64,000 bases of DNA from Patiriisocius sp047730165 (GTDB lineage Bacteria > Bacteroidota > Bacteroidia > Flavobacteriales > Flavobacteriaceae). The first letter of the stretch is position 1. Each line of letters opens with the position of its first letter. Made by a program: the position numbers and the translations under genes. Below are positions 32,991 to 43,463 of the stretch, piece after piece. The stretch lies in contig NZ_CP159834.1 in NCBI RefSeq assembly GCF_047730165.1, positions 496,001 through 560,000 on the forward strand. The letters run 5' to 3'. Below the pieces are notes generated by a model. It was not told the DNA's origin, did no database searches, and saw nothing but the letters and a program-made list of their open reading frames with translations.

Positions 32991-34820
32991 TTAATGATTC
33001 ATTTCTTCTTCATTTTCCTGAAGTGGAATATGTTGTGGGACATAATCTTGTCCAGCAATCACATAGTCAGTTTCATCTTTATTCAACTTACTATAGTCAT
33101 AAGACCAACGGTGAACTTCTGGAAGAGGTCCATCCCAATTTCCGTGTATATGCTTCATCTCTGCCGTCCATTCTAGTGTTGTCGATTTCCAAGGATTCTT
33201 AGGTCCTATTTTTCCGAAGAACATAGAGCTAATAAAGTTATATAAGAATACTAGTTGCGCACCTGCTGTGATAATCGCAAATATCGTGATGATTACATTT
33301 ACATCTGCAAGGTCATCAAAATAAGGGAAGGCTGTGTTTGTATAGTAACGTCTTGGCAATCCTGCCATCCCGATAAAGTGCATAGGGAAGAAAACGCCAT
33401 ATGCCCCTACGATAGTTACCCAAAAGTGAAAATATCCTAAGTTCTTATTCAACATTCTACCTTCAAACATTTTAGGAAACCAATGATACACTCCAGCAAA
33501 TAAACCATACAAAGCAGAGATACCCATTACTAAGTGGAAGTGAGCTACTACGAAGTACGTATCGTGAACGTTGATATCTAAGGCGCTATCTCCTAAGATG
33601 ATTCCTGTAAGTCCACCTGTAATAAAAGTAGATACGAAACCTATAGAAAACAACATTGCGGTATTCATTTGCAGATTCCCTTTCCAGAGTGTGGTTATCC
33701 AGTTAAAGGATTTTACCGCTGACGGAATGGCAATTAATAATGTTGTAAATGTAAATACAGAGCCTAAAAATGGATTCATTCCTGAGATAAACATATGGTG
33801 ACCCCATACGATTGTCGATAAAAAGGCAATGGCTAGAATAGACATAACCATCGCTCGATATCCAAAAACAGGTTTTCGTGCATTGGTTGCCAGAATTTCT
33901 GAAACCATACCCATCGCAGGCAGGATGACAATATATACTTCTGGGTGCCCTAAGAACCAAAATAAGTGTTCAAACAATACTGGTGATCCCCCTTGATTAT
34001 GTAATACCTCTCCAGCAATATAAATATCTGATAAGAAGAAGGAAGTTCCAAAACTCCTATCCATAATTAGCATTAATGCTGCAGATAATAATACTGGAAA
34101 TGAAACCACACCAATTACTGCTGTGATAAAGAAAGCCCAGATTGTTAATGGAAGTCTAGTCATAGACATTCCTTTTGTTCTCATATTAAGTACCGTTACA
34201 ATATAGTTAAGTGATCCTAATAGTGAGGAAGCAATGAAGATTGCCATAGACACTAACCATAAAGTCATCCCTGTTCCAGAACCCGGTATTGCCTGTGGCA
34301 ATGCACTTAAAGGAGGGTAGATAGTCCAACCCGCAGATGCTGGTCCAGCTTCTACAAATAGAGACATTAACATAATGACACTTGATAAAAAGAATAACCA
34401 AAAAGAAACCATGTTCAAAAATCCAGAGGCCATATCTCGTGCTCCAATTTGCAACGGAATTAAAAGGTTACTAAACGTACCACTCAGTCCTGCTGTTAAT
34501 ACGAAGAATACCATAATGGTACCGTGAATAGTCACTAATGCTAAATAAACGCTAGGGTCCATTACGCCGCCTTCTGCCCATTTCCCTAAGAAAATTTCAA
34601 AAATCTTAAATGGCTCTTCAGGCCATGCTAATTGCATTCTAAATAAAATAGACATTGCAATACCTATGATACCCATAAACAACCCTGTAATAAGGTACTG
34701 CTTAGAGATCATTTTATGATCCTGACTAAAGATATATTTAGTTACAAATGTCTCTTTATGATGATGTCCATGATCATCGTCGTGGTGATCTACTGCGTGG
34801 TCGTTTGCGTGTGCTGACAT
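32991..34820 (-). CDS. coxA: Cytochrome c oxidase subunit I (aa3 type)
   Basis: Catalytic heme-copper subunit that reduces oxygen and pumps protons. The 609-residue protein has at least 12 TM helices and a His-rich N-terminus (HANDHAVDHHDDDHGHHHKE). The Cu-B site WFLGHPEVYIVILPAMG carries the His-Tyr crosslink pair, followed by HH in WGHHMFISGMNP. The heme a/a3 ligands are in HDTYFVVAHFHLVMG. Last gene of the operon, directly after coxB. Subunit III is not encoded here. Confidence 0.96.
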   Translation of the reverse strand: MSAHANDHAVDHHDDDHGHHHKETFVTKYIFSQDHKMISKQYLITGLFMGIIGIAMSILFRMQLAWPEEPFKIFEIFLGKWAEGGVMDPSVYLALVTIHGTIMVFFVLTAGLSGTFSNLLIPLQIGARDMASGFLNMVSFWLFFLSSVIMLMSLFVEAGPASAGWTIYPPLSALPQAIPGSGTGMTLWLVSMAIFIASSLLGSLNYIVTVLNMRTKGMSMTRLPLTIWAFFITAVIGVVSFPVLLSAALMLIMDRSFGTSFFLSDIYIAGEVLHNQGGSPVLFEHLFWFLGHPEVYIVILPAMGMVSEILATNARKPVFGYRAMVMSILAIAFLSTIVWGHHMFISGMNPFLGSVFTFTTLLIAIPSAVKSFNWITTLWKGNLQMNTAMLFSIGFVSTFITGGLTGIILGDSALDINVHDTYFVVAHFHLVMGISALYGLFAGVYHWFPKMFEGRMLNKNLGYFHFWVTIVGAYGVFFPMHFIGMAGLPRRYYTNTAFPYFDDLADVNVIITIFAIITAGAQLVFLYNFISSMFFGKIGPKNPWKSTTLEWTAEMKHIHGNWDGPLPEVHRWSYDYSKLNKDETDYVIAGQDYVPQHIPLQENEEEMNH

Positions 34821-34863
34821 ATCTTCTTATTGAATTTCCGTTTAACGGTACTCTTGTTATTTA

Positions 34864-35931
34864 TTATTTTAAAGTCGTGCCTAAGTTAGGTTGTTCTGCT
34901 AACCAGCGGTCAAAGTCTTCTTGAGACTCTACGATAATCTTCATTTGCATATTATAGTGGTTTGTACCACATATCTTATTACAAAGAAGTAAGAAATCAA
35001 ACTCGTAAGGCTCTAAGGGATCCTCACCATTTTGAACTAACTCTACACTGTTGTCCTTTCTAATATTATTAATTTTTTGCACCTTAGCTTTCACATCGTT
35101 GTCTTGTCGCATATCTTCTGTTGTGATAGATGGCGTAAAAGCAAATTGAGTAATCATACCAGGAACACAATTCATTTGTGCTCTAAAGTGTGGCATATAC
35201 GCCGAGTGCAATACATCTTGCGAACGCATCTTAAAGATAATTTCTTTTCCTACTGGTAAATGCAATTCATTTACAACCACATCATCTTGCGCATTAGGAT
35301 CTGCTGAATCTACTCCTAACTGGTTTACACCTTCTATTAGACGCACATTTGCCTCCCCTAATGTTTTATCTGCTCCGGCGTAACGTGCTCTCCAGTCAAA
35401 CTGGTATGCATATAATTCGACTACCATTGAGTCTTCATTATCCTCATCAATATTCATTATCTCTGTCCAAGTAAATAAACCGTACATAATAAGCCCCGCA
35501 AGTACTATTACCGGAATAATTGTCCAGATAAATTCTAGCTTATCGTTGTCTGCAAAGAACAAAGCGCGGTTGGTGTCGTTACCTCTGTACTTAAACGCAA
35601 AGTAGCTTAACAACCAAAGTGTGAAAAATCCTACTACAAAAATAAGACTCATAGAAATCAACATTAAGTTATCAATGTCTGCCCCATGTTCCGATGCTGC
35701 TCTAGGAAGTAATACATCACCCCATTCCCAGAAACAAATTATTAAAAGGCCGTAGGTGAAAATTGCCAATCCTAACATTAACCATCCGTTAATATTATTA
35801 TCCTTGTTATTTGCAATTTCTGAAGACTCCCCCAAATCATTGGCCGTTTTAGACATGTTGAATATTTTATTCATCTGCCAAACAGTAACTCCAAAGAGAA
35901 TGATTACTAATACAACTAAAAATGCGGTCAT
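34864..35931 (-). CDS. coxB: Cytochrome c oxidase subunit II
   Basis: Holds the Cu-A centre that receives electrons from cytochrome c or ACIII. The 355-residue protein has an unusually placed first TM (about 2-20), then TMs at about 50-70 and 90-112, and a periplasmic cupredoxin domain. Cu-A ligands: His in DVLHSAYMPHF and C317, C321, H325, M328 in CNKICGTNHYNM. The usual Glu of CxExCGxxHxxM is Lys here; that residue binds through its backbone, so the site should still form. No fused cytochrome c domain. Confidence 0.94.
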   Translation of the reverse strand: MTAFLVVLVIILFGVTVWQMNKIFNMSKTANDLGESSEIANNKDNNINGWLMLGLAIFTYGLLIICFWEWGDVLLPRAASEHGADIDNLMLISMSLIFVVGFFTLWLLSYFAFKYRGNDTNRALFFADNDKLEFIWTIIPVIVLAGLIMYGLFTWTEIMNIDEDNEDSMVVELYAYQFDWRARYAGADKTLGEANVRLIEGVNQLGVDSADPNAQDDVVVNELHLPVGKEIIFKMRSQDVLHSAYMPHFRAQMNCVPGMITQFAFTPSITTEDMRQDNDVKAKVQKINNIRKDNSVELVQNGEDPLEPYEFDFLLLCNKICGTNHYNMQMKIIVESQEDFDRWLAEQPNLGTTLK

Positions 35932-35956
35932 TGTTATTTGTCTTCTAAATAATTAA

Positions 35957-37327
35957 TTAATAGTGAAAGTTCTTGCTTTCTTTTATGAAAGGATTATTCT
36001 TAGCAAGTAAGGGTGCTTTTGTCAATGCAGAGAATACTACTAGAACAAAAAGACCAAAAAAGAATAATACTGCACTTATCTCAGGTAAACCAATAAACCA
36101 GCTTTTACCTACTGTCGCTGGTGTAATCATCATGTATACATCAATATAGTGCCCAGCAAGGATTACGATTCCTGTAAGAACCACAAACCAATTGATTCTC
36201 TTATAATCACTATTCATTAGTAGTAATACAGGGAATAAGAAGTTCAAACCTACCATCCCAAAGAATGGTAACTTAAAGTCTTCAATTCTCGTCACAAAAT
36301 AGGTTACCTCTTCTGGAATATTTGCATACCATATTAGCATAAATTGTGAAAACCATAGGTAGGTCCAGAAAATACTGAAACCGAACATGAATTTTGCTAA
36401 ATCATGAATGTGACTGTCATTGACAAATTCTAAATATCCTTGAGATTTCAGAAAAATAGTAATAATCGCAATGGTTGTAATACCACAAACCATCATTCCT
36501 GCAAACACATACCATCCATATAAAGTAGAGAACCAGTGCGGATCAAAACTCATCAGCCAGTCCCAAGACATAATAGATTCTGTATAAATAAAGAACACTA
36601 AAAATGCTGCGGAAATTCTAAAGTTTCTTTTGTACCATCTATTATCTGAAGCTTCGTCATCTCTTCTCGAGTTGCGCACTGCAAACTGACGATATAGGAT
36701 CCAACCTCCTAAGAAAACGGCAGCCCTAATTAATAAGCCTGTGCCATTTAACCATCCTGCTTTACCTTGTAATAATTTATCGTGCGCTACTATATCTGGA
36801 TCCGCCCAGACAAAAAGATGATTCATATTAAATCCTGCGAGTGCCAATAACACAAACATAATGATACCTCCCGGCACTAGATATGCCGTAATCGCCTCCA
36901 TTACTCTAAACAATACTGGAGACCATCCAGCCTGTGCTGCATAATTAATAGCATAAAATGCTAGAACCCCTAGTGCTATCATAAAAAAGAAAAAACAAGC
37001 AATATATAATGCAGACCAAGGTCTGTTTTTCATTTGATCTAAGGTGTGCTGTAAGTGTTTCTCTTCACTATGAGCAGCATCTGCGTCGTGATCGCCTTCT
37101 GCTCTATGAGCAGCGGCAGCAGTCATCTCATCATGACCTTCATCATGCGCAACAACTTCATGAGTCTCTTCTGCGTGTTCTGCTCCGTGATCATCATGAC
37201 CGGCCATCATTTCCTTTACATCTGCTGTGGTCTTAGGGCCATACATAAAACTGTAGGTCATCCCAAGGGCACCTATCACCATAAAGATGATTGCAAATAC
37301 TTTTAATTTACTAGGTAGCGTATACAT
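35957..37327 (-). CDS. actF: Alternative complex III subunit ActF
   Basis: Integral membrane subunit of the quinol:cytochrome c oxidoreductase ACIII, related to the C-terminal half of the NrfD-like ActC. The 456-residue protein has about ten TM helices. TM1 is followed by a His/Glu/Asp-rich soluble insertion (about 35-90, e.g. HDDHGAEHAEETHE). Membrane features include SIMSWDWLMSFDPHWFSTLYGWY and WYANIPEEVTYFV. Follows actE and precedes coxB, typical of Bacteroidota. Confidence 0.92.
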   Translation of the reverse strand: MYTLPSKLKVFAIIFMVIGALGMTYSFMYGPKTTADVKEMMAGHDDHGAEHAEETHEVVAHDEGHDEMTAAAAHRAEGDHDADAAHSEEKHLQHTLDQMKNRPWSALYIACFFFFMIALGVLAFYAINYAAQAGWSPVLFRVMEAITAYLVPGGIIMFVLLALAGFNMNHLFVWADPDIVAHDKLLQGKAGWLNGTGLLIRAAVFLGGWILYRQFAVRNSRRDDEASDNRWYKRNFRISAAFLVFFIYTESIMSWDWLMSFDPHWFSTLYGWYVFAGMMVCGITTIAIITIFLKSQGYLEFVNDSHIHDLAKFMFGFSIFWTYLWFSQFMLIWYANIPEEVTYFVTRIEDFKLPFFGMVGLNFLFPVLLLMNSDYKRINWFVVLTGIVILAGHYIDVYMMITPATVGKSWFIGLPEISAVLFFFGLFVLVVFSALTKAPLLAKNNPFIKESKNFHY

Positions 37328-37375
37328 ATCTTAGCTATTCTTTGTATTCTTTGATTAGTTCGTGTCGATGTTGTC

Positions 37376-38035
37376 TTACTCTATCTCTACAGGGGCAGTC
37401 CTTGCGTCTCCACTTAAACCCATCTGAGGATCATCTATTTCCTTAGGCACCATAACTGGCCTCCCTTCTAAGGTAGCCTTCAAGTTCATTACGTGTTGTG
37501 TAATTTGCCATCTCTCTTCCTCATTTGTTTGTGAAGCATAAGATCCCATAGTATTTAAACCATACATCTGTACGTGATACACAGCACCATCTGTAATTAT
37601 TCTTCCTTCTGCTGCATAGCTAGGAATTCCTAAAAACTTTTCGCGTTGAGCTAGTATGCCAAGCCCGTCTCCTTTATCACCATGACATACGGCACAATAC
37701 ACTGCGTATAATTCCGCTCCTGCTGCTAGGTTCTTCTCAGAATACTCTAGAGGGTTTATCAATTCTGCCTTAGCTTTTGCTATATCTTCTGGCGAGTTCG
37801 AGTAATCATAAGGTTGAAATCCTCTTGGAATTGTACCCTCCACTGGTAATTTTGCCTCTTGACCATTTTCAAAAGCATCTACGTCATACTCACCATAGGT
37901 TTCGTAACCTACAGACTCGTACATATTTGGCATAAACTGATAGTTTCTGTTCAAACTGTCCTGACAAGAAACCATTGCTAAAAGCGCAAGAATTACAATA
38001 CCTATGTTCCCTATTTTTTTCATATTAGTGATCAT
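37376..38035 (-). CDS. actE: Alternative complex III subunit ActE, lipoprotein cytochrome c
   Basis: Mono-heme cytochrome c of ACIII. The heme-binding motif CAVCHGD is at 114-120; the distal Met is probably in GLNTMGSYASQ. The signal peptide ends in a lipobox MVSC (Cys 24), so the protein is lipid-anchored on the periplasmic side. A start at the internal ATG (38023, MKKIGN) removes the overlap with actD and gives a normal signal peptide. Probably passes electrons from ActA/B towards the oxidase. Confidence 0.92.
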   Translation of the reverse strand: MITNMKKIGNIGIVILALLAMVSCQDSLNRNYQFMPNMYESVGYETYGEYDVDAFENGQEAKLPVEGTIPRGFQPYDYSNSPEDIAKAKAELINPLEYSEKNLAAGAELYAVYCAVCHGDKGDGLGILAQREKFLGIPSYAAEGRIITDGAVYHVQMYGLNTMGSYASQTNEEERWQITQHVMNLKATLEGRPVMVPKEIDDPQMGLSGDARTAPVEIE

Positions 38036-38561
38036 CTTCAGATTCTACTATACTTATTTCTACCGCGCCTGTGTCATAGAAAAAATTTGACATTTCTTCT
38101 AGATTATTAGCCCCAGCATCTACTGCCATCAAAAAGTGATCATCCGTAGTTCTTACATCAGGATTTTCAGCTTTCTTAAAAGGCCATAATTTACTACGCA
38201 TATAAAAAGTAATTACCATTAAATGAGCCGCAAAGAATACCGTTAATTCAAACATAATCGGAACGAATGCTGGCATATTTTCGATGTAACTAAAACTTGG
38301 CTTACCACCAATGTCTTGAGGCCAGTCTTCAATCATAATGAAATTCATCATCATAATTGCCACAGCAAGTCCTACCAATCCGTACATAAATGACGTGATG
38401 GCAATACGTGTAGGTTCAAGACCCATTACTTTATCAAGCCCATGCACAGGAAAAGGTGTGTACACCTCTTCAATGTGGTACTTTTTTTCTCGTGTCTGCT
38501 TAACAGCTTGCATTAACAAGTCGTCATCGTTATAGAGTGCGTGTATCACTTTAGAAGCCAT
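38025..38561 (-). CDS. actD: Alternative complex III subunit ActD (DUF3341)
   Basis: Membrane-anchored ACIII subunit of 178 residues. A cytosolic N-terminal domain (VIHALYNDDDLLMQAVKQ) precedes HIEEVYTPFPVHGLD, a hallmark of DUF3341. Two TM helices follow (about 56-77 and 97-119), then a short acidic tail. Ends against actE. Confidence 0.93.
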   Translation of the reverse strand: MASKVIHALYNDDDLLMQAVKQTREKKYHIEEVYTPFPVHGLDKVMGLEPTRIAITSFMYGLVGLAVAIMMMNFIMIEDWPQDIGGKPSFSYIENMPAFVPIMFELTVFFAAHLMVITFYMRSKLWPFKKAENPDVRTTDDHFLMAVDAGANNLEEMSNFFYDTGAVEISIVESEDDH

Positions 38562-38563
38562 AC

Positions 38564-40300
38564 TTAATTGTTTTTAAGATTTGAAGCTTGTCCTGCCCAG
38601 TCATCACGTTTTGCACGTCCAGGGAACTCACCTATAATATCATCTAATAAATCGTAATCTACATCTTCCATCTTGCTCACCTGATCGAATGTATAGATAC
38701 CTAGTTGATGTAATTTTTGTTCCATTACTGGACCTACACCGCTTATCTTTTTAAGATCATCCGCCGTTTGCGTTGCTGGATCAAAAGAACCTAACTTACG
38801 TAACAAGCTATCCACTTTATCTTTTTGCAACTCTGTATCAAGCTTAGGGCTTTGATCATCACTTGTGTTTGATCTTGGCGAACGCACCACTGCCTCATAA
38901 TGCTTTGCACCATCGCCGTGTTCAGCTCTTAACCTCTTATACTTCGCTCCAGATCCCTTTAAGATAGACTTAACCTCCGCCTGAGCAATCACTGGGAATG
39001 TTCTAGCATATAATAAGAATAACACAAAGAAGAATCCAATGGTTCCAATAAAGATTCCGATATCTACAAAGGTAGGTGAGAACATTGTCCAAGAAGATGG
39101 AAGGTAATCACGGTGCAATGAAGTCACGATAATTACAAAACGTTCAAACCACATCCCGATGTTTACAACAATTGATATAAAGAACGAGAACATAATACTA
39201 GTTCGCAATTTCTTAAACCACATAAACTGTGGAGAGAACACGTTACAAGACATCATTGCCCAGTATGCCCACCAATAAGGACCCGTTGCTCTGTTTAAGA
39301 ATGCATACTGTTCGTATTCTACTCCAGAATACCAAGCAATAAACAGCTCTGTAATATAAGCCACACCTACAATAGAACCTGTTACCATTATAACAATGTT
39401 CATCAATTCTATGTGCTGTATCGTAATATAGTTTTCTAGCTTAGACACTTTTCTCATTACAATAAGAAGCGTGTTTACCATTGCAAATCCAGAGAAAACC
39501 GCTCCAGCCACAAAATATGGAGGGAAGATAGTTGTGTGCCATCCTGGAATTACTGAGGTTGCAAAATCAAAAGATACAATCGTGTGTACAGAGAGTACAA
39601 GTGGTGTTGCTAAACCTGCAAGTACCAATGACACCTCCTCAAAACGTTGCCAATCTTTCGCTCTACCGGACCAACCAAATGATAGGATCCCATAAATTTT
39701 CTTTGTAAATGGAGTCACCGCTCTATCACGAATCATTGCAAAATCTGGCAATAAACCTGTCCACCAGAATACTAGCGATACTGACAAATACGTTGAGATC
39801 GCAAATACATCCCAAAGTAATGGTGAGTTAAAGTTTACCCATAAAGAACCAAACTGGTTAGGAATAGGTAACACCCAGTACGCCAACCAAGGACGCCCCA
39901 TGTGGATAATAGGAAACAAACCTGCTTGTATTACAGAGAAAATTGTCATCGCCTCTGCAGAGCGGTTAATTGCCATTCTCCATTTCTGTCTAAACAGTAA
40001 GAGTACTGCGGAAATTAAGGTACCCGCGTGACCGATACCTACCCACCAAACAAAGTTGGTAATATCCCAGGCCCAACCTACGGTTTTATTTAATCCCCAA
40101 ACTCCAATTCCTGTTGAGACTGTGTAAATAATACAGCCTATTCCCCATAAAAAGGCAATAAGCGCAATAGTAAATACTATCCACCAAGATTTATTGGCTT
40201 TACCTTCTACAGGAGCAGCAACATCCACAGTAATATCGTGGTAGCTTTTGTCTCCTAAAACTAAGGGTCTTCTAATAGGTGCTTCGTAATGCGACGCCAT
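38564..40300 (-). CDS. actC: Alternative complex III subunit ActC (NrfD-like) with C-terminal helix-hairpin-helix extension
   Basis: Membrane subunit expected to bind menaquinol. The 578-residue protein has about ten TM helices with NrfD features (TNFVWWVGIGHAGTLISA, PIIHMGRPWLAYWVLP, GWHTTIFPPYFVAGAVFSG). After the last helix comes a charged linker and, at about 514-544, DDLKKISGVGPVMEQKLHQ plus LGIYTFDQVSKM: a helix-hairpin-helix motif of the kind found in nucleic-acid-binding proteins. The extension is odd for a respiratory subunit; its role is unknown. Confidence 0.93.
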   Translation of the reverse strand: MASHYEAPIRRPLVLGDKSYHDITVDVAAPVEGKANKSWWIVFTIALIAFLWGIGCIIYTVSTGIGVWGLNKTVGWAWDITNFVWWVGIGHAGTLISAVLLLFRQKWRMAINRSAEAMTIFSVIQAGLFPIIHMGRPWLAYWVLPIPNQFGSLWVNFNSPLLWDVFAISTYLSVSLVFWWTGLLPDFAMIRDRAVTPFTKKIYGILSFGWSGRAKDWQRFEEVSLVLAGLATPLVLSVHTIVSFDFATSVIPGWHTTIFPPYFVAGAVFSGFAMVNTLLIVMRKVSKLENYITIQHIELMNIVIMVTGSIVGVAYITELFIAWYSGVEYEQYAFLNRATGPYWWAYWAMMSCNVFSPQFMWFKKLRTSIMFSFFISIVVNIGMWFERFVIIVTSLHRDYLPSSWTMFSPTFVDIGIFIGTIGFFFVLFLLYARTFPVIAQAEVKSILKGSGAKYKRLRAEHGDGAKHYEAVVRSPRSNTSDDQSPKLDTELQKDKVDSLLRKLGSFDPATQTADDLKKISGVGPVMEQKLHQLGIYTFDQVSKMEDVDYDLLDDIIGEFPGRAKRDDWAGQASNLKNN

Positions 40301-40326
40301 ATTTTTATATACTATTTCTTAGTTAG

Positions 40327-43300
40327 TTACGCTTTTGTTGAGTTTCTCACTTTCGTCTTATAGAAAACGTTAGGCTTTGTACCTACGGCTTCTAATAAGT
40401 GATACATTCTCTTATCTTTCTTACTATTAAATACTTCACTATCGTGATCATTGATATCTCCAAAGACCATTGCTCCTTTATCACAAGCATTAGAACAAGC
40501 TGTCTGGAATTCTGAATCCTTCACAGTACGACCATCTCGCTTGGCATCTAATATACTTAATTGTGTTTTCTGAATACACATAGAACACTTCTCCATCACA
40601 CCTCTTGAACGAACGTTCACATCTGGATTTAACACCATACGTCCCATATCGTTATTCATGTGATAATCAAACTCATCATTCTCTGAATACAAGAACCAGT
40701 TAAAACGACGTACCTTATATGGACAGTTGTTTGCACAATATCTTGTCCCTACACAACGATTATACGCCATATGGTTTTGACCCTGACGACTATGTGATGT
40801 CGCAGCTACTGGACAAACTGTTTCACAGGGTGCGTGATTACAGTGCTGACACATTACAGGCTGAAATGCCACTTGCGGATTTGCAGATGGATCCTCTAAT
40901 TCTCCAAAACCTCCTAGAGAACCATTATCACCAAACAATCCATCAAATCCTTCTTTCTTTTCTTGATCAACTTCAAAACTTTCTTCAGCTGAATAATATC
41001 TATCAATACGTAACCAATGCATATCGCGGCTGCGTCTTATTTCTGCTTTACCTACTACAGGTACATTGTTTTCACTATGACAAGCAATCACACAAGCCCC
41101 ACAACCTGTGCAGGCGTTTAAATCGATAGAAAGGTTAAAGTGATGTCCTATAGAACGATCAAATGACGTCCATAAATCCGCTTCTGGTGATGTTACCGGA
41201 ATTTCTTCGTGATCTTTAGACACTTGTGGAACTGGGTTCCATTCTTTTACATTTTCAGTATTAAAGATCTCTAGCGTAGTCTCTCTAATAATATCTCTCC
41301 CCATCATCGTATTGTGCAATTGCACACAAGCAAACTCGTGCACGCCTGTCACTTTCTCTAAAGAAACTGCTAGCGTTCCTGTAGACAGACTATTTAAACG
41401 GTATGCATTTACACCCGTTTGCATTTCTTCTTGTACTGCTTCTTTTTTACCATACCCTAAGGCTAAACCTACAGATCCTAGCGCTTGTCCTGGTTGGATT
41501 AAAACAGGTACATTTTCAATGATCGTTTTGCCCATTTTGACGTTGACCAAACTTCCGTTTAAACCACCGTTTGCAACATTCTCGTTTACAAGACCTAGTT
41601 TTTTAGCATCTGCTGATGAAACAGTAACATAATTATCCCAAGATGTTCTCGTAATAGGATCTGGCATCTCTTGCAACCAAGGGTTGTTAGCTTGCTGCCC
41701 ATCACCCATAGAAGTCTTTGTATACAACACAAGCTCCATATCACCAACTTGTGCAGCTGACATCGCTCCATTTGAAGAACTAGACTCTAACATATCCGCA
41801 GCAACTACCGGGGCAACATCTACTGTTGCTTCAGAAGTTAACACTCCCGCCTCTAACGCTTTGTTCCAAGAAGTTCCACCTAATACATCAGACCAAGTTT
41901 CTTTGATGTAATCTAAGTATGAAGTTTCATTCTTAGCCCAAGCTAATAATGTTTCCTGAAATTGTCTTGTTTTATATAATGGACGTATCGTTGGTTGTAT
42001 TAAACTATACGATCCTTTTTTCATTTGAACATCACCCCAAGATTCAAGGTAATGTGGAGTTGCCCCCACTAGTTGCGCTAATGAAGCCGTAGCATCGTAT
42101 TTCATAGCAAAAGCAATAGACATATCTAACTTCTCGTATGCTGCTTTAAAATCATCATTTGGGAAAGAATATACTGGATCTACACCTACAGTAATCAACC
42201 CTTTAACACTACCATTGATAACGCCATTCATTACTTTCTCGACTTCTGCATTATTTGCAGAACGTGTCATTTTTGGTTTTGCAGTATCCATTACTACGCT
42301 ACCCGCATTTGCATCTAGCACGCTACTTTGTGAAGCTGCATCTGGTAATCCAGTTACGATAACCGCTTTTGATCCTGCTTTGCTCATGAGCTTTTTAGCC
42401 ATAGCTACAGCTTGAGCAACATTTTCTGGCAATCCAGAAGTACTTCCGCCAGTAAGGGCAACTAATACTTTTTTCTGATCACTAGGCTTTAAAGGAATAC
42501 GGTTGTCAGCATTTGCTCCAGACAAAGTCATATTTGCCTCAAACTGAATGTGCTTTGACATTTTTCCGTTCTTCGGAATTCGTCCTTGTGCATATCCTGC
42601 ATCATAACCACCACCCTGCCAGTCTCCTAAAATATCTGCACCAACAGAAACAATAACTTCAGCTTTTCCGAAGTCATAATCCGCCATTGCACGTGTTCCA
42701 AATTTCTGTTGAAAAGCATCTAGTGCTCCAGAAGAAGAAACAGTATCATAGGTTACATGACGAACATTAAGGTATGCCGCAGTAAACTCTTTAATTAATT
42801 TTGAAGTAGACGGACTCGCAAATGTCTGTGTCAATAACACGACATCTTTACCAGCCATATCCTGCATCTTCTCTGCAGCAGCCGCATCAAAAGCTTCCCA
42901 AGTCACATTTTCATCTCCTACTCTTGGGCTCTTTAAACGATTGTTATCATATAAAGACAAAACAGAAGCGTGTACTCTCGCATTTACACCACCGTTTGCA
43001 GCAAGGTCGTTACGCTCTATCTTAATAGGACGCCCTTCACGCGTCTTCACTAACACATTAGCAAAGTCAAAACCATCTGCCATCGTCGTAGCATAATAGT
43101 TAGCCACACCAGGAACGATCTCGTCTGGAGCCACTACATAAGGAATCGATTTAATAACCGGTCCCTCGCAAGCTGCCAAAGAAGCAGCTGCAGTAGTAAA
43201 CCCTACATACTTTAAGAAATCTCGACGCGTCGTAGAAGAAGCCCCTAATATCTCTTTGTCGCCTAAAAACTCATCTGTTGGAATATCTTCCACAAATTCG

Positions 43301-43380
43301 TTTTCCTGCAGCGTCTTAACAATAGAGCTGTTTTGATCCAGCTCTTCAACACTTTTCCAGTATTTCTTGTTTGATGCCAT
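40327..43380 (-). CDS. actB: Alternative complex III subunit ActB, molybdopterin oxidoreductase-like plus four Fe-S clusters
   Basis: Large peripheral subunit of 1,017 residues. A Tat-variant signal lies unusually far in (TTRRDFLKYVGF, Arg 52-53), followed by a molybdopterin-oxidoreductase-like domain that in ACIII carries no cofactor. The C-terminal ferredoxin part has four cysteine sets: CTGCGACVIACHSEN, CQHCNHAPCETVCP, CVGTRYCANNCPYK, and CSMCIQK with the later CSNACDKGA. These fit three 4Fe-4S and one 3Fe-4S clusters of the family. Lies between actA and actC. Confidence 0.95.
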   Translation of the reverse strand: MASNKKYWKSVEELDQNSSIVKTLQENEFVEDIPTDEFLGDKEILGASSTTRRDFLKYVGFTTAAASLAACEGPVIKSIPYVVAPDEIVPGVANYYATTMADGFDFANVLVKTREGRPIKIERNDLAANGGVNARVHASVLSLYDNNRLKSPRVGDENVTWEAFDAAAAEKMQDMAGKDVVLLTQTFASPSTSKLIKEFTAAYLNVRHVTYDTVSSSGALDAFQQKFGTRAMADYDFGKAEVIVSVGADILGDWQGGGYDAGYAQGRIPKNGKMSKHIQFEANMTLSGANADNRIPLKPSDQKKVLVALTGGSTSGLPENVAQAVAMAKKLMSKAGSKAVIVTGLPDAASQSSVLDANAGSVVMDTAKPKMTRSANNAEVEKVMNGVINGSVKGLITVGVDPVYSFPNDDFKAAYEKLDMSIAFAMKYDATASLAQLVGATPHYLESWGDVQMKKGSYSLIQPTIRPLYKTRQFQETLLAWAKNETSYLDYIKETWSDVLGGTSWNKALEAGVLTSEATVDVAPVVAADMLESSSSNGAMSAAQVGDMELVLYTKTSMGDGQQANNPWLQEMPDPITRTSWDNYVTVSSADAKKLGLVNENVANGGLNGSLVNVKMGKTIIENVPVLIQPGQALGSVGLALGYGKKEAVQEEMQTGVNAYRLNSLSTGTLAVSLEKVTGVHEFACVQLHNTMMGRDIIRETTLEIFNTENVKEWNPVPQVSKDHEEIPVTSPEADLWTSFDRSIGHHFNLSIDLNACTGCGACVIACHSENNVPVVGKAEIRRSRDMHWLRIDRYYSAEESFEVDQEKKEGFDGLFGDNGSLGGFGELEDPSANPQVAFQPVMCQHCNHAPCETVCPVAATSHSRQGQNHMAYNRCVGTRYCANNCPYKVRRFNWFLYSENDEFDYHMNNDMGRMVLNPDVNVRSRGVMEKCSMCIQKTQLSILDAKRDGRTVKDSEFQTACSNACDKGAMVFGDINDHDSEVFNSKKDKRMYHLLEAVGTKPNVFYKTKVRNSTKA

Positions 43381-43463
43381 TTATAAACTTTTAGTTTTCT
43401 TAATTTTTAATAAATACTATTAAATCTTTGAGATTTCCGACTTAGAGGAAATGACAATACGTG

